Source of the DNA: Elymus sibiricus
Taxonomy: Eukaryota; Streptophyta; Magnoliopsida; Poales; Poaceae
DNA: 64,000 nucleotides
Reading direction: 5' to 3'
Assembly: GCA_039707655.1 (NCBI GenBank)
Contig: CM077666.1
Location: forward strand, 301,780,166 to 301,844,165
A model generated the notes under the pieces. It had not been told where the DNA came from and made no database searches. It was given only the letters and a program-made list of their open reading frames with translations. The position numbers and the translations under genes are program-made. Every line of letters begins with the position of its first letter. Within the stretch, counting starts at the first letter, position 1. Below, piece after piece: positions 10,379 to 22,800 of this stretch.

Positions 10379-13029
10379 GCATCCCCAAGCTTAATTCCTA
10401 CTCGTCCTCGAGTAGGTAAATGATAAAAACAGAATTTTTGATGTGGAATGCTGCCTAACATATTCATCACATATTCTTTTCTTTTGTAGCATGGACATTG
10501 GACTTATATGATTCAAAGCAATAGTCTATAATTTGATATGAAAACATAGATACTCAAGCATACTAACAAGCAACCATGTCTTTCAAAATATCAACGCTAA
10601 AGAAAGTTATCCCTAGCCCATTATGCTCAATCATTGATCCATTCATGAAACACACTCAAATATTAGCTACATCCAATGCACAAGTATGACAATAGTGCTC
10701 CCTAATTGGTGCTTTTGTAAGAGAAGATGGAGACTCAAATAAATAAAAATTGCATAAAAGTAAATAGATAGGCCCTTCGCAGAGGGAAGCAGAGATTTGT
10801 CAAATGTGCCAGAGCTCAAAGCTGAAATTAAAGAGATAAAAATATTTTGAGAGGCATGCTTTTCCTGTCAACGAAAACGACCGAGAATTTCCAATATTTT
10901 CCATGCTAGACACATCATAGGTGGTTCCCAAACAAAAAGTAAAGTTCATTTCCTTTCCACCATTTCTTTCACATTCCATGGCTAGCCGTATCCACGGGTG
11001 CCCTCCAAACCATCACTTTCAAAGGAATTTTGTTGTTATTAATTTCATTTCATGCGGGACTGGGCATCCCTATTACCAACCATACTCTCGTGCAATGACA
11101 AGTGAATAAACACTCATCGTGAGAATAACACGCCTAACATGGAAAATATTGGCCACCCCCTGCCGCTTCATGAGCGGTACGGGCACACAAAACAGAAAAA
11201 TTATTTTGAAAATTAGATTTGGCACATGCAAATTTACTTGGAACGGCATTGAGATACCGCATATAGGTAGATATAGTGGACTCATATGGAAAACCGGGTT
11301 TAAGGATTTTGGATGCACAAGCAGTATTTCCGCTTAGTACAAATGAAGGCTAGCAAAAGATTGAGAAGCAACCAACCAAAAAACGAAAACGGTCATAAAC
11401 ATGCATTGAACATAACTAACACCAAATAATGCACCATAAGTAGGATATAATTTCATTGCATAACTATTGACTTAACGTGCTTACATAGGGAATCACAAAC
11501 CTTAACACCAATATTTTTACTAAAGCACAATTACTCACTAACATGACTCACATATCATCATCTCCATATCGCAAAACTATTGCAAGGAATTACACTAATC
11601 ATATCCAATGATCTATATGAAAGTTTTTATCTATATCCCTCTTGAATATTCATCACTTTGGGACCAAATTCATATCTTGTGCAAATTACCGTTACTAAGG
11701 ATCAACTCTCAAAAAGATTTAAGGGAAGCATGAGAGTGCAAATATTTCTTCAAAATTTCAATCTTAACAATTCTCAAAATAATATAAGTGAAGCATGAGA
11801 ATTCATTTCTTCAAAATTTTAATCTTGTCAATTCTCAAAATAATATAAGTGAAGCATGAGAATTCATTTCTTCAAAATTTTAATCAACTCTCAAAATAAT
11901 ATAAGTGAAGCATGAGAGTTTGTTTCTTCAAAATTTTAATCAACTCTCAAAATAATATAAGTGAAGCATGAGAGTTTGTTTCTTCAAAATTTTAATCAAC
12001 TCTCAAAATAATATAAGTGAAGCATGAGAGTTTGTTTCTTCAAAATATAGCCACCACCGTGCTCAAAAAGATTTAAGTGAAGCACTAGAGCAACTGCCTA
12101 GCTCAAAAAATTTAAGTAAAGCACATGGAGTATTCTAACAAATCATGATGATAAGCATGTGGCTCTCTAAAGATAGGTGTGTTCAGCAAAGATGATTGTG
12201 ACAAACTAAAAAGCAAACAAAGCAAAGACTCATATAATACAAGACGCTCCAAGCAAAACACATATCATGTGACCAATAAAAATATAGCTCCAAGTAAAAT
12301 TACCGATGGTTGGTAGAAGAAAGAGGGGATGCCTTCCGGGGCATCCCCAAGCTTAGACGCTTGAGTCTTCCTAGAATATTACCTTGGGGTGCCTCGGGCA
12401 TCCCCAAGCTTAGGCTTTTGCTACTCCTTATTCCTTCATCCATCGTGATCTCACCCAAAACTTGAAAACTTCAATCACACAAAACTTAACAAAACCTTCG
12501 TGAGATCCGTTAGTATAACAAAACAAATCACTACTATAAGTACTGTTGCAAAACCCATTCATATTTTATTTTTGCATTATAGATACTGTACTCTAACTTC
12601 ACCATGGCTTATAACCCCCGATACAATCCATAGATTCATCAAAACAAGCAAGTAGTGAAACAAAAACAAAATCTGTCAAATACAGAACAGTCTGTAGAGA
12701 TCTGAATTATGGTCATACTTCTGTAACTCCAAAAATTCTAAAAAATTAGGTCAACGTGGACAATTCATATACCAATACTGTGTAAAAAATTCAGAAGGTT
12801 CTGACGTTTCAGAGAAAAAACAAAATTCCAGCACTGGACACAAAACTTCTGTTTTCAAACAATATCAATTATACTATCTTCCAAATCATCCTAAAGGCTT
12901 TACTTGGCACAAACACTAATTAAAAACACAAAAACACCATCATACCAGTAGCATGACAGTAGAAACACACCATAACAGAAACTTATAACAAAAATTTATT
13001 TTATTCATTGGGTTGCCTCCCAACAAGCG
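10379..13029 (-). other. Long non-coding 3' internal region of the gag-only element
   Basis: About 2.65 kb between protease and the 3' LTR, in the place pol would occupy, with no recognisable coding sequence. The purine tract AAGCTTGGGGATGC (reverse complement at 10379-10392) abuts the LTR. Two further copies of that motif lie at about 12342-12356 and 12398-12412, and a minisatellite lies at 11703-12130. Confidence 0.75.
11703..12130. repeat. Minisatellite of about 55-65 bp units
   Basis: Tandem copies of a unit built on CTCTCAAAATAATATAAGTG, AAGCATGAGAG and TTCTTCAAAATTTTAATC. Copies start near 11703, 11769, 11829, 11883, 11940 and 11997, with two diverged short copies after 12058. The central copies are almost identical, which suggests recent slippage or unequal exchange. 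Confidence 0.85.
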
Positions 13030-15150
13030 CTATTGTTTTATGCCCCTAGCTAGGCATAATGCATAATTTAAAGTATTGTCATCTTTCAAGTTGATTCCAT
13101 AAGTGGCCCTCATGATTGATTCATATGGTGCTTTAATTCTTTTCCTAGGGAAATGCTCCATACCCTTCTTTATTGGAAACTGAAATTTTATATTCCCTTC
13201 TTTCATATCAATAACGGCACCTATAGTTCGTAAGAACGGTCTACCAAGTATTATGGGGCAAGAAGAATTGCATTCAATATCAAGAACAATAAAATCAATG
13301 GGCACATAATTTATATTTGCAAGAATAAGCACATCATTAATTCTTCCCAAAGGCTTTTTAATAGTAGAATCCGCAAGATGCAAATTAAGGGAGCATTCAT
13401 CTATATTGGTAAAACCAAGCACATCACATAGAGATTTTGGAATTGTGGAAACGCTAGCACCCAAATCACATAAAGCATTGCACTCATAATTTTTAATTTT
13501 AAGTTTGATGGTAGGTTCCCATTCATCATATAATTTTCTAGGAATTGAAATTTCTAGTTCAAGCTTTTCTTCTAACGCTTTCATCATTGCTTCTACTATA
13601 TGTTTAGTAAAAGCCTTGTTTTGCTCATAAGCGTTGGGTGAATTTAACATGGATTGTAACAAAGAAATGCACTCAATCAAATAATAATTATCATAATTAA
13701 AATATTTTTAATCCAAGAGAGTGGGCACATCGCTATTTAAAGTTTTTACCTCTCCAAACCCACTTTTAGCAATTTTCTTATCAAGATTTTCACCCTCCGA
13801 ATTATGGGGACGCTCTTTAGCTAAAGTTGACTCTTCTTCGGTCCCCTTTTCATCAAGTTTAATTTTTCTAAACAAAGAATCAATAGATGCACCAATCATT
13901 TTAACATCCTCATCATTACTACGATAAAAATCAGGAGGAATTGCTTTTTCTAAAACTTCTCGTTTAGCTCTTAGCATGGCGGTTCTTTTCTTACTCTCAT
14001 CCATGGAGACATATAAAGCTTTGATTGATTCACTAATATCAATTTTTGGTGGCAAAATTTTAGTCTTAAGATTTTCCACATCATGAATAATTCTATCGAT
14101 GCTCCTAGACATATCATCAAGTTTACTCATTTTTTCTTCTATCGTAGTGTTGAAAACTTTTTGAACATTAATAAATTCTTTAATATTACTTTCAAGATCA
14201 GAAGGTATCCTATTATTATTGTAGGAATTACCATAAGGATTGCCATAATTATTAGAGGAATTTCCAGGAAACTGTCTAGTGTTGAAATTACCTCTATAAG
14301 CATTACTATTAAAATTGTTTCGTGAGACAAAATTCACATCTACGGGATCATTATTTTGCTCAATCAAAGTGGACAAAGCACATCATTAGGATCAATAGGA
14401 GCATTTTTGCTAGCAACCAATTTCATAAGCGCATCAACTTTATCACTCAAAGTATTAATTTCTTCAATAGAATTCACTTTTTTACTAGTAGGAGTTCTTT
14501 CAGTATGCCATTGTTTATAATTTGCCATAATATTATCAAGCAATTTAGTAGCTTCACCCAAAGTAATTTCCATAAACGTGCCACCCGCGGTGGAATCTAA
14601 AAGATTTCTAGAGACAAAATTCAACCCCGCATAAAATATTTGTATGATCATCCATAAATTTAAACCATGAGTAGGGGCAATTTCTTATCATTAATTTCAT
14701 CCTCTCCCAAGATTGGGCAACATGTTCATGATCAAGTTGCTTAAAATTCATAATTTGATTTCTTAGAGAAATAATTTTCGCGGGAGGAAAATACTTAGTA
14801 ATAAAAGCATCTTTACACCTATCCCAAGAATCGATACTATTACGTGGTAAAGATGAAAACCAAATTTTTGCACGATCCCGCAATGAGAACGGGAATAATT
14901 TTAATTTCACAATATCATTATCCACATATTTTTTCTTTTGCATGTCACACAATTCTACGAAAGTGTTAAGATGGGATGCGGCATCTTCATTAGGACTACC
15001 GGAAAATTGATCTTTCATGACAAGATTTAGCAAAGCGACATTAATATCACAAGTCTCCGCACTAGCGGCGGGAGGAGCAATCGGAGTACTAATAAAATCA
15101 TTATTATTAGTATTGGAGAAATCACACAATTTTGTATTTTCTTGAGACAT
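13030..15150 (-). pseudogene. gag-pro: gag-protease of the gypsy element, frameshifted
   Basis: Gag would form the particle that packages element RNA, and the protease would cut it. Translation starts at 15150 (MSQENTKLC). The retrotransposon gag domain is recognisable by LFPFSLRDRAKIWFSSLP and KYFPP. The frame slips near 14640 and slips back near 14370, so the outer parts share one frame. One stop (13708-13710) precedes the aspartic protease, which shows its active-site motif CDLGAS and the later ILGRPFL. Translation ends at 13030 with no reverse transcriptase. Two frameshifts and one stop suggest it is not functional, though damage is light. The start codon sits 20 bases from the Mariner-type insertion, which separates it from its leader. 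Confidence 0.88.
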
Positions 15151-16703
15151 CGTGACTACGCAAACAAGATACTCCCTCCGTTAGAGAATATAAGGTGTAT
15201 TGTTTTCCGTGCAAGTCAATCATTTGAGTGTTTGACTAAGATTATAGAATAAACTAACATCATCTGCAATACCAAATTGATAAAATATGAAACTACTTTT
15301 CATAATGGATCAAATGATATAAATTTTGTATTGTGGATTTTAATATATTTTTTCTAAATACTCGGTCAAACATGGCCTCGTTTGACTTTTGAAAAAACAA
15401 ATTTAAATACATTAAAACTGAGCACTTTTCCAGCCATCTCAGGCCATTAGCATTCTTGACCGTCGGATCTTCAACTTTAGGCATTTTGGGCCGTCTAATC
15501 AAACTCTTGCGCACTACTTCTTGCCACCGGATTGGGCAGCTACTCCCGCAACAAAATTGAAGGCCTGCAGTTAATTCGGTCCTTGCTCTTGCATGAAGCC
15601 CGCCGAACGTTCCTTGTTCCACCTTCCAACCTATCCTTACCCCTCACCTTTCATCCTATCCACGTCCTTCTCGCGAGAGGAAACATGAGCCGCGATCCGA
15701 TCGATCACATACACATGAACCATTGTACGAGGGACTGACGTGGTGCGGGCCTTGCGGGTCGATGCGGGAGCGAGATTGAAGGGACAGTAAAGATGGATCG
15801 GCGGGTGTCCAGGAAGGCACTAAAGATGCATCAATGCCGCGTGTGGGCGATTGGAGCTGATCAGTCGACATTGAAGCGCGGTAGTAAAGCATCCGTTTCC
15901 ATCGCGTCCAGAGTCACTACCCCCACAGGCCGTGCTGGCGGCCAGAACCCCGAGATCGACGAGCGACTTTGCCTCCACCTTCCCGATGACGCCTCGCCGC
16001 AATAAGCCACGGGCCACAGAAGGACATGGATGTTGACCGTGACGACGGTTCGAGGCTTCGAGCTCAAGGCGGAGGTGGTTGTCCTCGGGGAAGTGCTCCT
16101 CTCGGACAGTAATCGTCAGGACGCACTGCGTGCCTTACACTCTTACTATCTGGCCGCGTTCTCCAACGGCAGGCAGCAAACCGGCGTCATCCGACGAAAC
16201 GCCGGTACATCCGCCGAGGCCTGGCTGCCGCGTCGGTGTCCCCTCCACCCAGCATGGTACATCCTGTTCCTCTTCCTCTACCCATTCTCCCGCGGCTGCA
16301 GCGTCGGAGGTCGTCGTGCAGTGCCCGTCGGGAGACACACACGTACAACACATGCACGTGACCTGGTCGATTCCTTCTCTAGGTGCAAGCAAAGTAGCAA
16401 GCACACGTACACAGTTTACGAGCCGCCAGCTAGCTTGAATATGTTGATCTCTCGCCGGAAAACGCATGGGAAGGCCACGCACAAGTAGGCAGCAGGGGAT
16501 ACTCGAGGAACAGAACGGCGGGGCGGTGCCGGATGGCAGACTAACAATAAAATATTATAGTTAGTCTCTTTTTTTTGAAGGGTTTATAGTTCTTCTTTGG
16601 AGGTTTATTTTGTTATTTTACCGATGCGTGAGCAAGTAACCATCATTCATATTGACAAGACATTGCAATTTTCTCTTACTCAGGTACTTGAGTGACACTA
16701 AAT

Positions 16704-16804
16704 GACACTGAAGAAAATAATCTATGAGCATGTCACCCTGAAGTTATATATGTAATGATGCTTGAGTGACACTGAAGAAAATAATCTATGAGCATGTCAC
16801 CCTG
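16704..16804. repeat. Direct repeat of 37 bp inside the Mariner-type element
   Basis: Two identical copies (16704-16740 and 16768-16804) beginning GACACTGAAGAAAATAATC, separated by 27 bp. Confidence 0.9.
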
Positions 16805-17367
16805 GCAGCCAGGCACCTCCATTTTCTATCATTCTTAATATTATTTTGATTAATCTCTTGCTTGCAGACATATATGTGTTACATATAATAGCCAAATGAA
16901 ATTGTTGTGCAAGATCTACATATTTTTCTCTATTGGATCGATGTCGAACACAATTGTGGCATACGATTGATTTCATTTATTTGGATCTACATGTTTATGA
17001 CTCAGGTTATGTCTCCTTAAATATGCACATATAAAACTGAATGGAAGTTCCATGTATGTCTTGTATGGGCCTCTAGCAGTACGGTTTGGTGTCCTTTCAA
17101 TTGACATTTATGTCATAATTTTCTATGCTCAGCAAATATTAAGTCATCAAGTTGTAGTTTATTCGTGGTACTATTCTGCCTAGATCAACTCACATTTTGT
17201 GCATTGCAGACTCTGGTTAATAGTCCAAACCAGAGATAAACAAAAACAGATGTAAAACAAGCATCCATTTTGAACCATATGTTTGATACTGCAGCCCGTG
17301 TTCAAGAACTATTGTACAGCAAAACACAAGGAAGGATGTGCAGGCTGTTATCAACATGATTTGATTA

Positions 17368-17541
17368 TTTTAAGTTTTGTAGAATGTCCCATTAATTTTG
17401 TAGTCTATGCTCTCAATTAACTATGTATTCTTTATAGATGCTATGTTTGCTAGATTTTAGGTTTTGTAGAATGTCCTTATAATTTTGTAGTCGATGCTCC
17501 CAATTAACTATGTATTTCTTTATAGATACTATGTTTGCTAG
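17368..17541. repeat. Tandem duplication of about 86 bp inside the Mariner-type element
   Basis: Copies at about 17368-17453 and 17455-17541 share TTTTGTAGAATGTCC, CAATTAACTATGTATT and CTATGTTTGCTAG with only a few differences. Confidence 0.88.
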
Positions 17542-18213
17542 CATGTAATCAAAATTTGTATTAAATTATTATTCCTTGATGGAACTCGTGTTGAATGTTC
17601 TAAAAGGGTGTTGTCTCCTTGAGATCCTCAAATAAAAAGGACTCCCTTTCAAGCTTATTGTCTGGAGCTAGGGTCCCTTGGGGATTCTTGATTGTAGCTG
17701 AGGTAACCACAATATTAATGGAAGTTGAACTATTGCCTTGCCACCTTCAGAAAGAAAAAGGGTACAATGGGTCTTTCTTAGTTGAGAGCATTTGATATAT
17801 GCCATATGCTTGGCTTCCACTATTCTAAGCTTTGATGCACAATACAATATGTCACAGCAATGTGAGATAATTAATGAATGTTCATAATGCTCTTCGACAC
17901 ACAATGGTAAGCCCAATGTTTTGTGGTCTGACTAATATTTGTGTATCTTCATTTGTACATTTTAACCATCTTATAGTCAAAATAAACGGGCGCAGCAACG
18001 CGCGCCGTCAATGATCTATTACACCTTATATAAAAGAACGGAGGGAGTAGCAAACAAGCAAACGAGAAAAAGGCAAACGAAAAATATTTTTGTATTTTTG
18101 TAAAAAAACGTTTTAGAAGTGTGGGAGATGAAAACAAGAGGCAAATGGAAAATAAAGTAAATGCAAGGAGATGAGAGTTTGTGCAAAGGTACTTGATAGA
18201 TGTTGATGATGTC

Positions 18214-18231
18214 TCCCCGGCAACGACGCCA
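18214..18231 (-). other. Primer binding site, tRNA-Asp type
   Basis: On the element strand the sequence TGGCGTCGTTGCCGGGGA lies 11 bases inside the 5' LTR edge. It is complementary to the 3' end of plant tRNA-Asp with one mismatch, as I recall that tRNA. This marks the right-hand LTR as the 5' LTR. Confidence 0.8.
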
Positions 18232-18242
18232 GAAATTCTTCC

Positions 18243-19823
18243 TGCTACTTGTAGCTTGCGTTGGTATTTCCCCGAAGAGGAAGGGATGATGCAGCACAGT
18301 AGAGATAAGTATTTCCCTTAGTTATGAAACCAAGGTTATCGAACCAGTAGGAGAATCACACAACACCTCGTAGCAGTACCTGCACACAAACAACAAACCC
18401 TTGCACCCAACGCAAACGAGAGGTTGTCAATCTCTCGGCGGTAAATTGCAAGATTAAATTGTATGTGATAGATTGATAGATTGAAACAAAAATACAAAAT
18501 AAAATAAATAAAAAGAAATGGCAGCAGTAATTTTAGGGTTTTAGTAATATGATTTTGATAGACCCGGGGGCCATAGATTTCACTAGAGGCTTCTCTCGAG
18601 AAAATAGCATACGGTGGGTAGACAAATTACTGTTGGGCAATTGATAGAAAAGCAAATAATCATGACGATATCCAAGGCAATGATCATGTATATAGGCATC
18701 ACGTGCAAGATTAGTAGACCGACTCCTGCCTGCATCTACTACTATTACTCCACACATCGACCGCTATCCAGCATGCATCTAGTGTATTAAGTCCGATAAA
18801 GAACGGAGTAATGCCTTAAGAACGATGACATGATGTAGACAAGACAAACTCACGAATTAATAAACCCAATGAATAGATCCCATCTTGTTATCCTTAGTAG
18901 CAACGATACATACGTGTCATGTCCCTTTCTGTCACTGGGATTCAGCACCGCAAGATCGAACCCACTACAAAGCACCTCTTCCCATGGCAAGATAAATCAA
19001 CTCAGTTGGCCAAACCAAATCAATAGATCAGAGAAGAAATACGAGGCTATAATAATCATGCATAAAAGAGTGCAGCAAAGATTCAAATAATTTCATGGAT
19101 AATCTGATCATAAACTCACAATTCATCGGATCCCAACAAACACACCGCAAAAAGAGATTACATCGGATAGATCTCCAACAACATCGAGGAGAACATTGTA
19201 TTGAAGATCAAAAAGAGAGAAGAAGCCATCTAGCTACTAACTATGGACCCGAAGGTCTGTGGTAAACTACAAACGCATCATCGGAGAGGCGACAAGGTTG
19301 ATGTAGAGCCCCTCCGTGATCGATTCCCCCTCCGGCAGATCATCGGAGAAGGACCCCAGATGGGATCTCTCTGGAACATAAGCTTGCGGCGGCGTAAAAA
19401 GTATTTCGTGGACTCCCCCGAGGGTTTCTGATTTTTCTGGAATTTATAGTGTTGGAATTAGGTCAAACGGAGCTTGGTGGGCCCCACGAGGCACCATGGC
19501 GTGCCTGCTCTCCCCCCCCAGGCGCGCCCTGGTGGCTCGTGGGCCCCACCAGGATCTTCTGGCCTCCTCCCGAAGCTTCTAGTGTTCTTATGGTCCAATA
19601 AAAAACCTCCAAAAAGTTTCATTGCATTTGGACTTCGTTTGGTATTGATTTTCTGTAAAACAAAAACAGGGCAGAAAACAGCAACTGGCACTGGGCACTA
19701 AGTTAATAGGTTAGTCTCCAAAAATGATATAAAATTGATGTAAATGATTATAAAAAACATCCAAGATTGATATTATAACAGCATGGAACAATAAAAAATT
19801 ATAGATACGTTGGAGACGTATCA
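18243..19823 (-). repeat. 5' LTR of the gag-only gypsy element
   Basis: 1581 bp, mate of 8807-10378. It starts TGATACGTCTCCAACG at 19823 on - and carries an extra 8 bp duplication (GATAGATT) near 18474. The GC hairpin is at about 19480-19548. Confidence 0.9.
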
Positions 19824-22800
19824 CCCCCCTGCGCTCCTAAGCTGTCGCCGGCCTCCTTGAGCCGCACGGTGAGCACCCGCACCGACCTCCCCCTTCTCTC
19901 TCACTCTGCTGGCCGTCCCGTGGCCGTTTCCGTTTAGCCCGAGCTCAGCGGCGCCATTTCCAGCGTGTTGCTCGAAACAGAGCCGCTCGAGCCGCCGCAC
20001 GTCGTCAGCCGTGATCCGGGTGCTCCGTAGAGCTCCCCGGTGAGCTCCGTTAGCTCGTTAGCTCGCTGTAGCCACGTGGCCGTGCTCGCCCGAAACCGCT
20101 CTGCCGCTGACCTCGTCGACGGCGAAGTTTCCGGCCGACTCCGGCGACGCCACCACCACCAGTAGATGCGCTGCTCGTTCGAATGGGCCAAGCCGCGCGC
20201 CAAACGGCCGCGTGTAGCGCGATTCCGGCGAGCGCCCGTGCGCTCTGCCGTGTTTTTGGTCGCCGGTGGCTTGCCGCGGGCCAGCGCTGACCTGGCTGCC
20301 ACGTGGGGCGCCCTGGGTCACTGACCAGTGGGCCCAGGGGCCCCAGTTGACCCGTTGACCTGGTCAACTGTGCTGACGTGGCAACACAGTGACACTGACC
20401 AGTGGGCCCCCTGCGCTTAATTAGTTAATTAGGTTATTAAAATTAATCTATTAACTTAATTAGTCACTGACACCTGGGGCCCACCCTCTAATTAGTTTCT
20501 GTTTAGATTAAACTAACTCTAATTAGCTCTGAGACACTGACCAGTGGGACCCAGCTGTCAGGTTTGACCTGAACAGCTGCGGTTGACCACTGACGTCATG
20601 ATGACATCATGCTGACATCACCCATAACTGTTCTGGATAATGTGATTTAATTAATTAAATAAATCCAGGAATTTCAGAAATAGTTTAAAACTTTGAAAAT
20701 TCGTAGAAATTCAACCGTAGCTCGGATCGAAAAACTTTCTACATGAAAGTTGATCAGAAAAATGAGACGAATCCGAATACGTGGTCAAAATGCTTGACCA
20801 TCACTCCTATCTATCCGAACATGGAACCTTCCCCTCCGGTTCAGTATACCGAAATCTGTCTAAACGCCGGGAAAATATCCCAGATATTTTCCCGCTTCGT
20901 CTGCGACATGTAGCATTGCATTAGGTCACCACCATCATAGCATACTGCCATGCCATGCATCTGTGTTGCATTGTTTGCCTTTATTTATTGTTTCTTCCCC
21001 CTCTTCTTATTCGATAGCCCCTGAGACCGACGCATCTCAGGAGACCGACGACACCACTGACGATCCCTCCTTTGCCGCAGAGCTTCCAGGCAAGCAACCC
21101 CCCTTTGACGCATGTCTATATCACCTATTCTTTCTCCCTCCTGCTTGCATTAGAATTTGCTACCGCTATTGTTAAATCCTATTCTGATGCATAGCCTGCT
21201 TTTGTAAACTGCTTTTGATACATTACCTGCAATCATAAATGCTTAGTGTAGGTTGGATGTAACCATCTGTGACCCCTCTTCCTTGCTCTAGTTGCCCCGC
21301 TTTAGTACCAGTGCCCCGACCGAGGTGATCGATGGGCTGAGACCATCACATCACCACTTCCCCCTAAGTTGCTTGACTCCGCAGAGCTATCATTGAGTGC
21401 CGAGGGTGATACCTCCTAACTCACCCCAATGAGGACTATGTGGTACAGCTAGTCGGTGGTGGAATTACCGAGGGTGATTCATCTTCCACCACCTCCGATG
21501 AAGCTTCTGTCATGCAACCCCGCAAGTGTGAATATACCATCGAGGGTGATTCCTCCGGGTTCACCTTGACGGATACATCGAGTGGAATTCCAATGAGGGT
21601 GATTCCTCGGATTCCTTCTTGATGTTTTGGACACACGGTTACCTTCACTTGTTGCCATTACTGTTACTGTTACTACAGGACTGAAGGGACAGGCGATACC
21701 ACCCCGGCCGAGGTGGACCTGAGTTCCCGACAGTCTTTTGGAAAGACGGGTCGGCCCCGAGGGGTACCCGCGAGAGATGAGGTATCGGGTTGACCAAGAG
21801 GGTACCCGCGAGTTGAATACGTGGCACGGCCGGGCATTCTTAGCCCTTGCCGTAAGTCCACGAGACGGAGTGACGGGGTCACATGATCGTGAGTCTCTAC
21901 TTGTCACCGCGCGCTACCAACGCACTAATGGGTTAGGATATGTGATCTGAGTAGGCCTCTGGCCTTTTCGCGCTAACCAGCACATGGGAATAATATGGGT
22001 ACTCGGCGTCGTATGTATCAGCCGAAGCTCTTCAGACGTCAGCAGTTGAGCGGCGCTCGTCGGGTTGGACTGGTAAAGCATGCGCTTGTATTAAGGGGGC
22101 TAGGTCTGCTCACCGGCCGCGTTCGCAACGCGCAGGAGTGCAAAGGGCAATGGGCCCAAGACCCCTGAGTGCTTAGGATGTAGACCGGCGTGCTGGCCTC
22201 TCTGTTGAGCCTAGGTAGGGCTACGACGTGTCGATCAGCCGAGGCTGGGCATGGACCGAGCAAGTGTGTCCGGCCAGAGTTAATCGAGCGTGTTGGGTAA
22301 GTTGGTGCACCCCTGCAGGGAAGTATATCTATTCGAATAGCCGTGTCCACAGTAACAGGACGCTCGGAAAGTATCCCGATCTACTACAACTAGAACTGGG
22401 TATATGATAGCTCCGGGATCGCTTTCTCGCAGGGAGTCGAGGAAGGATCTCTGGGCATGGCTACTGTTATACTCGTTGCTACTATTATATTTATGTTCTA
22501 ATCTGCACTCTTCTTATGCTGCAAGACCGCTGAAGATGCTAGTCTTCGATAGGCTAGGCCTTCCCCTCTATTCTGGCATTTCTGCGGTCCAGTCCACATA
22601 TACAGCCTTCCTTTGATAATGTTGCATATTTTAGAATAGATCTGATGTAAGTCTTGCTGAGTACTTTGGATGAGTACTCACGGTTGCTTTGCTTCCCCTT
22701 TTTCCCTATACCCGAATGATGCGACCAGATGACGGAGCCCCGGAGCCAGCTGCCCCTGCCGGCGACAACTACTACTACTACGCCCCTGTCGGATAATACT

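Larger units (their letters stand above)
15172..18047. mobile_element. Large non-autonomous Mariner/Stowaway-type element with non-transposase cargo
   Basis: The ends are inverted: CTCCCTCCGTT...ATATAAGGTGTA at 15172 and its inverse ending AACGGAGGGAG at 18047. TA lies on both sides (15170-15171, 18048-18049), the Mariner target. The first about 240 bp also look like Mariner subterminal DNA (TTTGACTAAGATTATAG). Inside are about 1.1 kb of GC-rich sequence (about 15430-16540) and AT-rich sequence with two duplications. No transposase was found. The longest ORF in the GC part (16030-16488, +, 152 aa) is unrecognised and may be chance. Most likely a deletion derivative or a cargo carrier moved in trans. 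Confidence 0.75.
8807..19823 (-). mobile_element. Non-autonomous gag-protease gypsy element, reverse orientation
   Basis: Two near-identical LTRs (8807-10378 and 18243-19823) flank gag and protease. There is a tRNA-Asp primer site next to the 5' LTR and a purine tract next to the 3' LTR. The flanks are CTCCC and CCCCC, a TSD with one mismatch. About 11.0 kb in total, or 8.1 kb without the inserted Mariner-type element. I find no reverse transcriptase, RNase H or integrase on either strand, so movement needs enzymes supplied by a relative. By eye the LTR pair differs at roughly 35 sites in 1.57 kb, suggesting insertion within about the last million years under usual grass LTR rates. Confidence 0.88.

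Noticed and set aside
11703..12130. CRISPR-like array
   Set aside because: Units are continuous tandem copies without unique spacers, inside a plant retrotransposon.
16030..16488. 152 aa + ORF in the Mariner-type element as a captured gene
   Set aside because: No recognised domain and overlapping ORFs in other frames; kept only as possible cargo.
19934..20367. Several 87-122 aa - ORFs
   Set aside because: Open in multiple frames at once because the LTR here is very GC-rich; no motif.
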